From Kocuria subflava (GTDB taxonomy: Bacteria; Actinomycetota; Actinomycetes; Actinomycetales; Micrococcaceae), in assembly GCF_012163155.1 (NCBI RefSeq), contig NZ_JAAVUN010000014.1, positions 1 through 64,000 on the forward strand: a stretch of DNA of 64,000 nucleotides. The letters are read 5' to 3'. Position numbers and translations under genes: made by a program. Every line of letters starts with the position of its first letter. Position 1 is the first letter of the stretch. Shown in pieces: positions 16,551 to 27,144 of this stretch. The notes below the pieces were generated by a model that was not told where the DNA came from, did not search any database, and saw nothing but the letters and a program-made list of their open reading frames with translations.

Positions 16551-17504
16551 TCAGTCTTCCTGGTGATGAGCGGAACGGGGGGCGGGTGCCTTGGGGATGA
16601 TCCCGAGTTCGCCTGTCTTGGGCGCACGGGCGGCAGCCATTTTTACAAGAACTTCTGGGTGATGCCTGGAGAGAAGGCGCACGCCCGCCACGGACACCGC
16701 GCCACTGGCTGCAAGCATCAAGGCGGAGACCGGGCCAAAGTTCTCTCCGGCTTCTCCCAACACGCTGAGCCCCAGGACCACACCCACCATGGGGTCCACC
16801 ACCGTGAGCCCGGCCATGACCAGCTCCGGAGGCCCGGCCGCGTATGCGCTTTGCACCAACCAGCCACCCAGAGCTGCGGCAATCAGCAAACCGATCACGT
16901 TGTCCACTTCAACGTTCTGCCACCAGGCACCGGCGCCGGTACGCAACTGGACGGAAACCACTTTGACCTGAACGGCAACAAATCCGTACAGGGTGCCGGC
17001 TGCAAACAGATAGAACAGCGCCTTCTGGTGGTCACTGAGAAACAGCATGCCCAGGCACACCACGGCAATCACTGCCGCCAGAAGATAAGTCACCACGTCA
17101 GAGGCGCTGTCTGCAATGGTCAAGGCCGGATCCGTGACCCGCACGGCGGTCAGCACGAACACCGTGGCCCCGCCCATGCACAGGCCGATGGCCCGCCACG
17201 TGGCGGCATTGATGGGGATCTTGACGTGGCGTGAATGCAACACCGTGGTGATCACAAGACCCAACACGCCAATGGGCTGGACCACAGTCACAGGCGCCAT
17301 GCTGAGGGCCGCCACGTTGAACACCGTGCCCAGCCCCAACAGCACCAGACCCGCGGTCCACCGTGGAGAACGCAGCACATGGCGGAATTGACTCCAGGAG
17401 AGTTTGCCATCGCTACGGCTGACCACCGCCACCGACTGAAGATGCGTTCCACCGGCCAACCCCACAGCGGAGAGAATGGCCAGGCCTACGGCGATCAACG
17501 GCAT
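16551..17504 (-). CDS. DMT/EamA-like integral membrane transporter
   Basis: The 317-residue protein has nine or ten hydrophobic segments and begins MPLIAVGLAILSAVGLAGG after a good ribosome site (GGAGG, 8 bases before the ATG at 17504). Conserved features such as APVTVVQPIGVLGLVI resemble the DMT/NIPA-like group, where EamA members move small solutes and NIPA members move Mg2+. The substrate is unknown. It leads a two-gene unit with the GT4 enzyme, which would fit a glycolipid or envelope role. Confidence 0.78.
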   Translation of the reverse strand: MPLIAVGLAILSAVGLAGGTHLQSVAVVSRSDGKLSWSQFRHVLRSPRWTAGLVLLGLGTVFNVAALSMAPVTVVQPIGVLGLVITTVLHSRHVKIPINAATWRAIGLCMGGATVFVLTAVRVTDPALTIADSASDVVTYLLAAVIAVVCLGMLFLSDHQKALFYLFAAGTLYGFVAVQVKVVSVQLRTGAGAWWQNVEVDNVIGLLIAAALGGWLVQSAYAAGPPELVMAGLTVVDPMVGVVLGLSVLGEAGENFGPVSALMLAASGAVSVAGVRLLSRHHPEVLVKMAAARAPKTGELGIIPKAPAPRSAHHQED

Positions 17505-17630
17505 GCAGTGGCCTCCGGACCTTTCACTCGATGGCTTTGGATTCACGGCCTGGGCCATGTCATGGCCGGTTGGGCCAACCGTGGCAATGGTATGGGGACA
17601 AGCTGGGAATGCATGCCCCAACACGGAAAA

Positions 17631-17660
17631 GTCCCCGGGAGCCTGTGGACTCCCGGGGAC
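17631..17660 (-). terminator. Rho-independent terminator after the holin-like gene
   Basis: GTCCCCGGGAG (17631-17641) pairs perfectly with 17650-17660 around an 8-base loop. On the minus strand the stem is followed by TTTT. It ends the transcript of the gene at 17714-18565. Confidence 0.85.
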
Positions 17661-17713
17661 TTCCTCTGTCAACGACGACGCTCACCGGCGCCATCGTCGT
17701 GACGATTCCAGGC

Positions 17714-18565
17714 TCAGCGCGAGCGACGGATCAACTTGACCAGGAACACCAGGAAGGCGGTTCCGGCGGCAGCGGCAACGGCCAAGGGACCAACGCGCTC
17801 ACCCACCTGCTCGGCAGTGGAGGAAGCCTTCAAGCTGGCTCCTGAGACCGTGGTGCGGGTGCGGTCCACAAAACCCACGGCGGAGGTCTGCACGTGGTTC
17901 TTGCGGCTCTCGGCGTCATCGCGCAGCTCCTTGAGCTTCTCGCGGCGAACACTGAGGCGCTGACGCAACTGCGACTCGGACGGTGCCGGTGGCTGGTTGG
18001 AGGACTGAGCCTTCTGCTCCTTCTTCTCCTGCACCTTGCGTTCCTTGGCCTCGGCCTCTTCGCGGCGCACGCGGGCCTCGGTGTAGGCCGAGCCTTCCTT
18101 GACCACGCCGAGGTCGTACTTCAGACCGCGCACGGCACGGACCGGGTTCAACGGCATGGCGCTCTTGATCATCAAGGCACCCACGGCCGCCAGAACAATC
18201 AGAACCAGCAGGAAGAACGCGGCAACAATCAGGGCTGAGAGCCAGAGCGGCATGACCTGAGCCAGGCCGGCCACGGCGGCCACCACCAGTGCGATGGTGG
18301 CCAACAACAGGAAGACCAGGCCCACCACGATCAGGGCAACACCCTTACCGGCCTTGATCCCCTTGTCCTTGAGCTCCAGCTTGGCAAGGGCCAGTTCATC
18401 CTGGATCTGGCGCGGCAACAGCTTGCCGAACACTTTGACTACATCCGGCAGCGATGCTGCACCGGCTTGTGATGAACGCGCTGCCTTGGCTGCGCCAACG
18501 TGATCGGACCGTGTGGATCCGTTGTCAGTGGCGTGGCCCGTTTGCGCATCAACGGACATGGACAT
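17714..18565 (-). CDS. Phage-holin-superfamily (DUF1469) protein fused to a DUF3618-like tail
   Basis: The 283-residue protein has a DUF1469-like N-terminal half (LPDVVKVFGKLLPRQIQDELALAKLELKDKG, then two long hydrophobic helices at about residues 72-125). A highly charged Glu/Lys helix follows (RREEAEAKERKVQEKKEQKA), then a DUF3618-like end with a last membrane helix (LAVAAAAGTAFLVFLVKLIRRSR). In many actinobacteria these are two adjacent genes; here they are one. It is probably a structural envelope protein of unknown role. The ATG at 18565 follows ACGGAGGCAGGA. Confidence 0.82.
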   Translation of the reverse strand: MSMSVDAQTGHATDNGSTRSDHVGAAKAARSSQAGAASLPDVVKVFGKLLPRQIQDELALAKLELKDKGIKAGKGVALIVVGLVFLLLATIALVVAAVAGLAQVMPLWLSALIVAAFFLLVLIVLAAVGALMIKSAMPLNPVRAVRGLKYDLGVVKEGSAYTEARVRREEAEAKERKVQEKKEQKAQSSNQPPAPSESQLRQRLSVRREKLKELRDDAESRKNHVQTSAVGFVDRTRTTVSGASLKASSTAEQVGERVGPLAVAAAAGTAFLVFLVKLIRRSR

Positions 18566-20460
<1,895 letters not shown>

Positions 20461-20466
20461 ACCATC

Positions 20467-20512
20467 ACGCTTGAGGCCCCCGGCGCGAACGCGCGTCGGG
20501 GGCCTCGAGCGT
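20467..20512. terminator. Terminator after the Rpf-SLH-NlpC gene
   Basis: ACGCTTGAGGCCCCCG (20467-20482) pairs with CGGGGGCCTCGAGCGT (20497-20512) with one mismatch, around a 14-base loop that is itself GC-rich. It begins 7 bases after the stop codon. Confidence 0.85.
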
Positions 20513-20603
20513 TGGTCCCACATTGCTGGCGCTAACCAGTCAGTACAACTGTGAGGACTCACCACAACGCAGGCAGGGACCCAAAGCACTGCCCAGGTAC
20601 GCC

Positions 20604-20645
20604 AAGAGGGGCGGGATCAACGTTTCCGTTGGTCCCGCCCCTCTT
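20604..20645 (-). terminator. Terminator of tRNA-Asn
   Basis: AAGAGGGGCGGGATCAACG (20604-20622) pairs with 20627-20645 with one mismatch around a TTTC loop. It lies 5 bases beyond the tRNA 3' end on the minus strand. Confidence 0.8.
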
Positions 20646-20650
20646 CCATG

Positions 20651-20726
20651 TGGCTCCCCCGACTGGGCTCGAACCAGTGACACTTCGATTAACAGTCGAA
20701 TGCTCTGCCAACTGAGCTACGGGGGA
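20651..20726 (-). tRNA. tRNA-Asn (GTT anticodon)
   Basis: The minus strand reads TCCCCCGTAGCTCAGTTGGC at the 5' end, has the anticodon loop CTGTTAA, the T-arm GGTTCGAGCCC and a 3' end GGGGGAGCCA. All four stems pair, and the CCA is encoded. It lies between the Rpf-SLH-NlpC terminator and dnaG. Confidence 0.97.
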
Positions 20727-20804
20727 ATGTGCTCGCTGTGCGTGCAACGAGAGAAGATCATACCCGCCCGATCCGCTACGCACAATTCGGCCACATGCTG
20801 TGGG

Positions 20805-22691
20805 TCAGTCGGCCTGCAGCTTCCTTCGTTCGACCTCCAACTCCATGAGCTGGCGGCTGATTGCCTGGAAGGCCTCTGGTTCCGCGCGGGAGTCGGTCCG
20901 TTCCAGTTGCGCACGGAGATCGGCTTGGCGCCGGTGGATCTGGCGGTCGAACAGGTGGGCGACCACCCCTGCCGCATACCGCTGGAGTTGAACGTCGTTG
21001 GATGCCGGCAACGCTCGCATGGACAGTCCCGCCACGTAGCCACGCAGTTGCTCAGGCACCGCTGCTGTCAGTGCCTCCACCCAGGCCCTGCCCTGCTGGA
21101 CGTCATGGGCACCGGCCCCGGAGTACACCGCACTCACGGCGTCATGGATGGCGGTGTGGGCGGGATGCGCGCATTCAACAGCCGTGAACTGTTCCCACTC
21201 CGTATCACCCAGCAGGTGCGGAACCTGAACCACCACCTCCAGAGCTTCTCGTTCAGCGCGCAGCATGGGATCCCGGGGGTTGGGCAGTTGGAACCGCGGG
21301 GCCACGTCCTGGGGCTGCTCCACTGGTGGCTCGAACCGAGGTTCGTACCCTTGGCTCTGACCGCGCGGCGCCCGGGCGGCCACCTCCACCGCATTCACGA
21401 CGTCGGCAACCTCCAGCCCCAGCCAACCCGCCAGTTGCCGTGCATAGGCCGGGCGCAACGTGACGTCCCTGATCTGGGCCACTATGGGTGCCGTGGCCCG
21501 CAGTGCCTGAACCTTTCCCTCCAACGTGTTCAGATCGAATCGCTTCATGGTGGCTTGAATCGCGAACTTGAACAGCGGCTGTTTGCTGTTCAACAAGGAC
21601 CGGACAGCCGCGTCCCCCTTGGCCAGGCGCAGTTCACACGGGTCCATGCCTCCGGGCTCCACCGCCACGAAGGTCTGGGCCATGAACTTCTGATCTTCTT
21701 CAAACGCCCGCAGGGCGGCCTTCTGGCCGGCGGCGTCGCCGTCGAACGTGAACACCACTTCCCCACCGGAACCGTCGTCGGAGAGGAAGCGGCGCACGAT
21801 CTTGATGTGTTCGGCACCAAAGGCGGTACCGCAGGTGGCCACAGCCGTGGGCACCCCTGCCAGGTGCATGGACATCACATCCGTGTAGCCCTCCACCACC
21901 ACCACTTGACGCTGCTTGGCGATCTGGCGTTTGGCCTTCTCGATCCCGTACAGCACCTGGGACTTCTTGTAGAGCTGGGTCTCCGGGGTGTTGAGGTACT
22001 TGGGGCCTTGATCGTCGTCGTAGAGCTTGCGGGCACCAAAACCGATCACTTCACCGCCGATGCCGCGGATGGGAAAGATCAGGCGGCCCCGGAACCGGTC
22101 ATAGAGGCCACGGTTGCCGGCAGAGAACATACCGGTGGCCTCGAGTTCGTCGTCGTTGTACCCGCGGGTGCGCAGGTGTTTGAGCAGGTGATCCCAGCCT
22201 TTGGGGGCATAACCCACCCCGTAGTCCTGGGCGTCCTGCGGAGTGAACCCCCGCTCCCCCAAATACTTCTGTGCCTCCGCCGCACCGCGAGTGCGCAACT
22301 GGGCCTGGAAATATTCAGCAGCCACCTTGTGCGCATCCAGGAGACGTTGGCGGCGACCCACCGCCTCCCGGTCGGGTCCTTGGCCCTGCTCGTAATGCAG
22401 TTCGTAACCGATCCGGGCGGCCAGGCGCTCCACCGTTTCCGTGAACGTGGTGTGCTCCAACGCCATGAGGAAAGCAATCACGTCCCCGGATTCATCGCAG
22501 CCGAAACAGTGGTACGTCCCGTACTGCGGGCGGACGTGGAACGACGGCGTGCGCTCGTCGTGGAACGGACACAGCCCCTTGTAGGAGCCGATACCTGCCG
22601 ATTTGAGGGTCACATAGCCTTCGACGATCTCGCGGATGTCAGTGCGCGACCGCACCTCGTCAATGTCCTCACGTCGAATCAGCCCAGCCAC
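20805..22691 (-). CDS. dnaG: DNA primase
   Basis: The primase makes RNA primers at the replication fork. The 628-residue protein has the CHC2 zinc finger (CPFHDERTPSFHV...CFGCDESGD, residues about 41-70) and the RNA polymerase domain with YAPKGWDHLLKHL. The TOPRIM motifs are VVEGYTDVMSMH and FTFDGDAAGQKAALRAF (residues about 263-330). The C-terminal helicase-binding part is divergent, as in actinobacteria. GYNDDELEATG contains one copy of the repeated AACGACGACG 10-mer. Confidence 0.97.
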   Translation of the reverse strand: MAGLIRREDIDEVRSRTDIREIVEGYVTLKSAGIGSYKGLCPFHDERTPSFHVRPQYGTYHCFGCDESGDVIAFLMALEHTTFTETVERLAARIGYELHYEQGQGPDREAVGRRQRLLDAHKVAAEYFQAQLRTRGAAEAQKYLGERGFTPQDAQDYGVGYAPKGWDHLLKHLRTRGYNDDELEATGMFSAGNRGLYDRFRGRLIFPIRGIGGEVIGFGARKLYDDDQGPKYLNTPETQLYKKSQVLYGIEKAKRQIAKQRQVVVVEGYTDVMSMHLAGVPTAVATCGTAFGAEHIKIVRRFLSDDGSGGEVVFTFDGDAAGQKAALRAFEEDQKFMAQTFVAVEPGGMDPCELRLAKGDAAVRSLLNSKQPLFKFAIQATMKRFDLNTLEGKVQALRATAPIVAQIRDVTLRPAYARQLAGWLGLEVADVVNAVEVAARAPRGQSQGYEPRFEPPVEQPQDVAPRFQLPNPRDPMLRAEREALEVVVQVPHLLGDTEWEQFTAVECAHPAHTAIHDAVSAVYSGAGAHDVQQGRAWVEALTAAVPEQLRGYVAGLSMRALPASNDVQLQRYAAGVVAHLFDRQIHRRQADLRAQLERTDSRAEPEAFQAISRQLMELEVERRKLQAD

Positions 22692-22740
22692 AGCAGTTCA
22701 TTCTAGTGGCGGGGGCAAACGGTATGGGTTTGGACCCGAA

Positions 22741-23283
22741 TCAGCCGGTGGCCTGGTCGAACCGGTAGAGGAAGGCCGCCACGGCGTCGCGATTGATGGA
22801 GGTGGTGGGACGCATGGTGCCGTCCCGGTAACCGGTGGTGATGCCCCGGGACTGGGCCCAGCACATTTCCGTGTAGAACTGCTGGGTCGGGCGCACGTCC
22901 CGGAACGGGGATGCTGCAGGAGGTGTGTAGCCAGGTGATCCGGCAGCGCGGTAGAACACCGCACAGGTGGCATCGCGGGCGATAGGGGCCAGGGGCCTGA
23001 ACGTGCCGTCCGACCAGCCGTTGAGCAGACCTCGGCTCTGCACCCAACCGATCTCTGCGGCGAATTGTTGCCCAGGAGCAACATCGCTGAAGTTCGGGCC
23101 ACCGCCACGAATCTCCGGCTGCCCTGCAATACGGTGCATGACCACCGCCATGGCATCACGGGCCACGGGGCTCAACGGCCGAAAGGTGCCATCCGGCCAG
23201 CCTCTGAGCAACCCGGTGTTGTAGCACCAGGTGATTTCCGAGGCGAACATACTGGAATCGCTGACATCTCTGTAAATAGCCAT
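22741..23283 (-). CDS. Three-module SLH-domain protein (probable detached tail of the upstream SGNH protein)
   Basis: The 180 residues consist only of three SLH modules (YRDVSDSSMFASEITW; FSDVAPGQQFAAEIGW; FRDVRPTQQFYTEMCW), each ending in GW-DGT-RP...RD-. SLH modules bind secondary cell-wall polymers outside the membrane, yet this reading frame has no signal peptide. Its ATG is in the same frame as the SGNH gene just upstream and is separated from it by one TGA and four codons. GGGGGAG before the ATG could allow reinitiation, but a cytoplasmic SLH protein makes little sense. It is most simply the C-terminal half of a split gene. Confidence 0.85.
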   Translation of the reverse strand: MAIYRDVSDSSMFASEITWCYNTGLLRGWPDGTFRPLSPVARDAMAVVMHRIAGQPEIRGGGPNFSDVAPGQQFAAEIGWVQSRGLLNGWSDGTFRPLAPIARDATCAVFYRAAGSPGYTPPAASPFRDVRPTQQFYTEMCWAQSRGITTGYRDGTMRPTTSINRDAVAAFLYRFDQATG

Positions 23284-23295
23284 GTTCTCCCCCGA

Positions 23296-24363
23296 TCAGG
23301 CCCAGCCCAGGCCACGGATCTTGGCGTTCAACGCGTACGCGATGACCAGGTTGCCGTAGGAATTCAGGTGGAAAGTGTCATCCGCAATGAACGGCCGCGG
23401 CGGCAGACCCAGCCGGCGTCGTTCTGCATTGTCACCGCGCCCGGCAATGTTGAGCGGACGAATTTCCGGCACATTCCACCACCGGGAATCCCACAGCGCT
23501 GCTGTGCTGTCAAAGTACTTCTGCCCGTACGTGTTCCGGTAGGCATTGTTGATGGCCGTGATGTTGGGGTGGCCGACAGTTCCCAGGCGATCCCACCACG
23601 TGAACCAGTGACTCATCACAATGCTGCGTCCGGATTCCACGTCATAGGCCGCCCGGGTGTCATTGAGCACCCCTTGGACATCTCCGCTGTTGTTCTTGCC
23701 CATCCAGAGCAGGTGGATTTTGCCGCGTTCGGCGTCCTCCCACGCGGTACGCCAGTACCCCGCTGCAGAGTTGCCCACAGTGATGGGCGCGCCGGAGCTG
23801 GTGCGCGTCAGTTGGACCTTACGGAGACGGGCACGCACCAACTGCAGATTCACCGGCTGACCGGAGACAGTGCCCGGCAACTGAGAGGTCACCGTGTCCG
23901 GGACAATCCTGTTGGTGGTGGGCAGGAAGATCTTGCCCGAGCCTGGCAGTTCCCCGTTGGCCCCGGCGAAGCTGTAATTGGGCCGGATGGGGTGATTCTT
24001 GCTGCGGATGGCCAAGATGGCCGGTGACCGCCAACCACCAAAAGCATGGCGGATGGTGGGAATCCCGAGTCTGGTCATCTCCTCATGGATGGTGATCCGG
24101 CGGACCGCGCTGGGTTCACCTGCTCGGAACGAATCCGCCGAAGAAGACCCCCAGAGCACCGCGCCCACGCCAGCGCTGGCGCGTGCGCCGGGGCCCTGGT
24201 CCGGTTCCTCAACAGGCAGATTTTCGTACAGCTCATCCGGGACCGGAGCAGCGGGGTCTGTGGGTTCTGCGTGGGCCGGTTGCGCGCTTGCGGCCACGGC
24301 CAGCGCAGAGAACCCGGCTGCACCAGATGCCCTCAGCAGGGTTCGACGATTCACATTCAGCAT
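23296..24363 (-). CDS. Tat-exported SGNH/GDSL-like hydrolase
   Basis: The 355-residue protein starts with a Tat signal (NRRTLLRASGAAGFSALAVA, residues 4-23, cleavage near AHAEP). SGNH-type landmarks are weak but present: VLWGSSSADSF as block I, the LLWMGKNNSGD segment as block III, and DDTFHLNSYGN as the D-x-x-H block V. An esterase or acetyl-esterase acting on cell-surface carbohydrate is plausible. The frame ends GLGWA-TGA and continues in frame into the SLH protein, so the ancestral enzyme was probably SLH-anchored (about 540 residues). Confidence 0.75.
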   Translation of the reverse strand: MLNVNRRTLLRASGAAGFSALAVAASAQPAHAEPTDPAAPVPDELYENLPVEEPDQGPGARASAGVGAVLWGSSSADSFRAGEPSAVRRITIHEEMTRLGIPTIRHAFGGWRSPAILAIRSKNHPIRPNYSFAGANGELPGSGKIFLPTTNRIVPDTVTSQLPGTVSGQPVNLQLVRARLRKVQLTRTSSGAPITVGNSAAGYWRTAWEDAERGKIHLLWMGKNNSGDVQGVLNDTRAAYDVESGRSIVMSHWFTWWDRLGTVGHPNITAINNAYRNTYGQKYFDSTAALWDSRWWNVPEIRPLNIAGRGDNAERRRLGLPPRPFIADDTFHLNSYGNLVIAYALNAKIRGLGWA

Positions 24364-24430
24364 GGTGATCCGTTGTTCAAGAGCATGAGCGATGGGTGGT
24401 GTTTTGCATCACTCTGGGGACACCTCCACT

Positions 24431-25726
24431 TTACTCGTGAGTTTGCAAAGTCTTGGTGGCAGCCATGGCGCCGCCACCAAGAACCGCTGCAATGGCAAAA
24501 CCAAAGAAACCCCACGGATAGGCAATTCCCGCGGCCAACATGGCACCACCCAACGTGGGGCCGGAAATCGCACCAAGTCGCCCCACCCCTGCGGCCATTC
24601 CCAACGCCGTGGCGCGAACCTTGGTGGGGTAGTTGGCGGCACAGAAGGCGTACACCAGAACTTGGGCGGAGAACACGAAACAACCTGTAGAGAAGACCAT
24701 GGCGTAGATCCCCAACAGCGGCAGCTTGATGGCCAAAGCCGCCAACAGCACACCGGCTCCGATGAACCAGATCACGGCCGCCAGTCGCGGAGTGATCCGA
24801 TCCGCCGTGCGACCGGCAATGACCAGACCCACAACGGCACCGATGTTCAGGATCAGCAGGAAGCCCAGGGCATTGCCCAGATCGTAATCAGCGGCCCGCA
24901 TGATCTGCGGCAGCCAGGTGTTCAGCCCGTAGACCAGCAACAGGCCCATGAAGGAGGCAATCCACACCAGCACGGTGTTGCGCCGGAACTGGCCTGTGAG
25001 CACCGTGGCTGCACCCTTGGGTTCCTTGTAGACCGTGCCATCGGCAGCAGCTGCCTTCAGTTCGCGCTCCACCTGTTCCTGATGGTCAAAATCCAAGCCG
25101 TAGTGCTCGCAGACGCGGCGGGCATCCTCAACTCGGCCCTTGGAGAGCAAGTAATCCGGAGATTCCGGCAGGTACACGTACATCAACGGCACCAGAACCA
25201 AAGCAGGCAGTGCCCCGATGATGAACATGGCGTTCCAGTTGACGTTTTGCACCACCACAATGGCCAAAGCAGCCGTCAACACTGCACCCACGTGGTAACC
25301 GGTCATCATCAACGTGGTGGATTTACCGGTGCGGTTACGGCCTGCGAATTCGGTGACCATGGAGATACCGGTGGGCAGACAACCGCCCAGTCCCACACCG
25401 GCCAGGAAGCGCAACAGGCCGAACAGGAAGATCGAATCCACAAAGGCCATTCCCAGGGTGAACAGGGAAAACAGCACCACGGCACCGATCAGCAGCTTGC
25501 GCCGCCCGAATCTGTCCGTGGCCCAACCCATGCCCAGGGCCCCGATCATCATGCCCACCAGGCCCACGGTGGCCACCACGGTTCCGGTGGCCGGAGTCAG
25601 AGCGAATTCCGGGTCCTCGATCATGGAGGGCATCACCGCACCCAGGACCACGGCGTCGAAACCATCCAGCAGCACTGCAATCCAGCACAGCGGGGCCACC
25701 CAGCCCCTGCCCTTGAGAATCACCAC
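24431..25726 (-). CDS. MFS transporter, aromatic acid:H+ symporter (AAHS) type
   Basis: The 431-residue protein has 12 hydrophobic segments. The first helix carries LLDGFDAVVLGAVMPSM, and the helix 2-3 loop is GWATDRFGRRKLLIG; the D-G-x-D pattern in helix 1 is characteristic of PcaK/BenK-type aromatic acid carriers. The substrate is inferred only from the family, and no catabolic genes are nearby. The GTG start overlaps the dgt stop codon, so it is translationally coupled to dgt, an odd functional pairing. Confidence 0.82.
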   Translation of the reverse strand: MVILKGRGWVAPLCWIAVLLDGFDAVVLGAVMPSMIEDPEFALTPATGTVVATVGLVGMMIGALGMGWATDRFGRRKLLIGAVVLFSLFTLGMAFVDSIFLFGLLRFLAGVGLGGCLPTGISMVTEFAGRNRTGKSTTLMMTGYHVGAVLTAALAIVVVQNVNWNAMFIIGALPALVLVPLMYVYLPESPDYLLSKGRVEDARRVCEHYGLDFDHQEQVERELKAAAADGTVYKEPKGAATVLTGQFRRNTVLVWIASFMGLLLVYGLNTWLPQIMRAADYDLGNALGFLLILNIGAVVGLVIAGRTADRITPRLAAVIWFIGAGVLLAALAIKLPLLGIYAMVFSTGCFVFSAQVLVYAFCAANYPTKVRATALGMAAGVGRLGAISGPTLGGAMLAAGIAYPWGFFGFAIAAVLGGGAMAATKTLQTHE

Positions 25727-27126
25727 AGTGGTTTGTCTCCCATTCTCCAGTTGGTGCCAACAATGCGATTGTGCAACCGCAGTGCGGAGGTGTCCGTCAA
25801 GGATGCGATTTGATCCACCACAATCCGTAACCGCGCGTCCTCAGCTCCCGGCCCATCTCCCACGGCGTGCCAGTCCCCAGCAAACGCCGGTGACAGGAAA
25901 CGACCGTCAGAGTCCATCAGAGCAGACACCAAGACCCGCAGAATCTCACGCTGGTTGTCATAAATTGGCTGCGAATCACGCACATTCATCATGTAAGTGA
26001 CCGCAAGTCCTTTCAGGACCGCAATCTCCCCCACGGTTTCCCTGGGCACCACCAGGGAGGCCGCGTACCGGGTCAGGGCACCTTGGCCTGTGACCTGCCG
26101 CGTGGCTGCCACTGCTGACATGGCGAACCGTCCGATCAGCTGGGAGGTCATGTCCTTCAGGTGTGCCAGTGCCCGCCGGGAGCCGTTCATCTCCCCCACC
26201 CATTCCGGTGCCGCCTCCAGCCGGGACAACGCCGCATCCAGCACAGAGTCCTCCACACCGTGCAGATACCAATTACGGGTGTTCTCGAACACCCGCTCGC
26301 GTTGCCGCGGATCGGCCAGTCGGCTCAAACGCAGCATGCCCGCTGCCACGGCGTCCTCAACGTCGTGCACGGAGTAGGAGATGTCATCCGCCAGGTCCAT
26401 GACCTGGGCCTCCAGACACTTGGTGCGCTCGGGTGCCCCCTGGCGCATCCAGGTGAACACCGGCAGATCATCCTCGTAGACCCCGAACTTCTGCGAGCGC
26501 GTACCGTCCGGTTTCAGCGGGGCCTCGTGGGCGCGCCACGGATATTTGCACGTGGCGTCCAGGGTGGCTCGGGTCAGATTGAGACCGGCTGAGGTGGCGT
26601 CGTCGTCGTTGTAAACCTTGGGTTCCAGGCGCACCAGCAGGCGCAGGGTCTGGGCATTGCCCTCAAAGCCGCCAATGTGAGCGGCGGCGGCATTCAGCTC
26701 GGTCTCCCCGTTGTGGCCGAACGGTGGGTGGCCGAGGTCGTGGGAGAGGCTGGCGGCGTCCACCACGTCCGGGTCGCAACCGAGCATGCGCCCAAGTTCC
26801 CGGCCGATCTGGGCCACTTCCAGGGAGTGCGTCAGGCGGTTGCGCACAAAGTCATCCGAGGACGGCGCCACCACCTGCGTCTTGGCAGCCAACCTGCGTA
26901 ATGCAGAGGAATGCAGGATCCGGGCGCGGTCACGCTCAAAGTGTGAGCGGTACTTGTTGTGGTGATTTTCCGTGACCCAGCGCTGGATGTCCCGGGGTGC
27001 GTAACCCTCCGCCGGGGTCTGGGTGCGATCCACGGCCGCCAGCATCTGGGCAATGCCCTCGATCGGCAGTTCAGGGACGGGTCCGGTGGCTGGGTTCATG
27101 CTGGTGGAGGCAGGATCGGTCACCAA
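25720..27126 (-). CDS. dgt: Deoxyguanosinetriphosphate triphosphohydrolase-like protein
   Basis: The 468-residue HD-domain enzyme cleaves dNTPs to deoxynucleoside and triphosphate. The core motifs are HFERDRARILHSSALRRLAAKTQV near residue 62, RNRLTHSLEVAQIGRELG, and the metal site SHDLGHPPFGHNGE near residue 128. The start is uncertain: TTG at 27126 or ATG at 27099. It is followed by an overlapping MFS gene and preceded by dusB with 18 bases between. YNDDDATSAG carries one copy of the AACGACGACG 10-mer. Confidence 0.93.
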   Translation of the reverse strand: MVTDPASTSMNPATGPVPELPIEGIAQMLAAVDRTQTPAEGYAPRDIQRWVTENHHNKYRSHFERDRARILHSSALRRLAAKTQVVAPSSDDFVRNRLTHSLEVAQIGRELGRMLGCDPDVVDAASLSHDLGHPPFGHNGETELNAAAAHIGGFEGNAQTLRLLVRLEPKVYNDDDATSAGLNLTRATLDATCKYPWRAHEAPLKPDGTRSQKFGVYEDDLPVFTWMRQGAPERTKCLEAQVMDLADDISYSVHDVEDAVAAGMLRLSRLADPRQRERVFENTRNWYLHGVEDSVLDAALSRLEAAPEWVGEMNGSRRALAHLKDMTSQLIGRFAMSAVAATRQVTGQGALTRYAASLVVPRETVGEIAVLKGLAVTYMMNVRDSQPIYDNQREILRVLVSALMDSDGRFLSPAFAGDWHAVGDGPGAEDARLRIVVDQIASLTDTSALRLHNRIVGTNWRMGDKPLW

Positions 27127-27144
27127 CCCATTGTGCCTGGTGGA

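Noticed and set aside
17714-18565. Phage holin implying a prophage remnant
   Set aside because: The DUF1469/DUF3618 proteins are ordinary chromosomal genes of actinobacteria, and no other phage gene is present.
20523-22706. 727-codon plus-strand frame opposite dnaG
   Set aside because: It crosses the tRNA-Asn gene and dnaG antisense and has no recognisable domain, so it is a shadow.
24431-25726. Aromatic-acid catabolic operon suggested by the AAHS carrier
   Set aside because: No ring-cleavage or other catabolic gene lies nearby; the gene is coupled to dgt instead.
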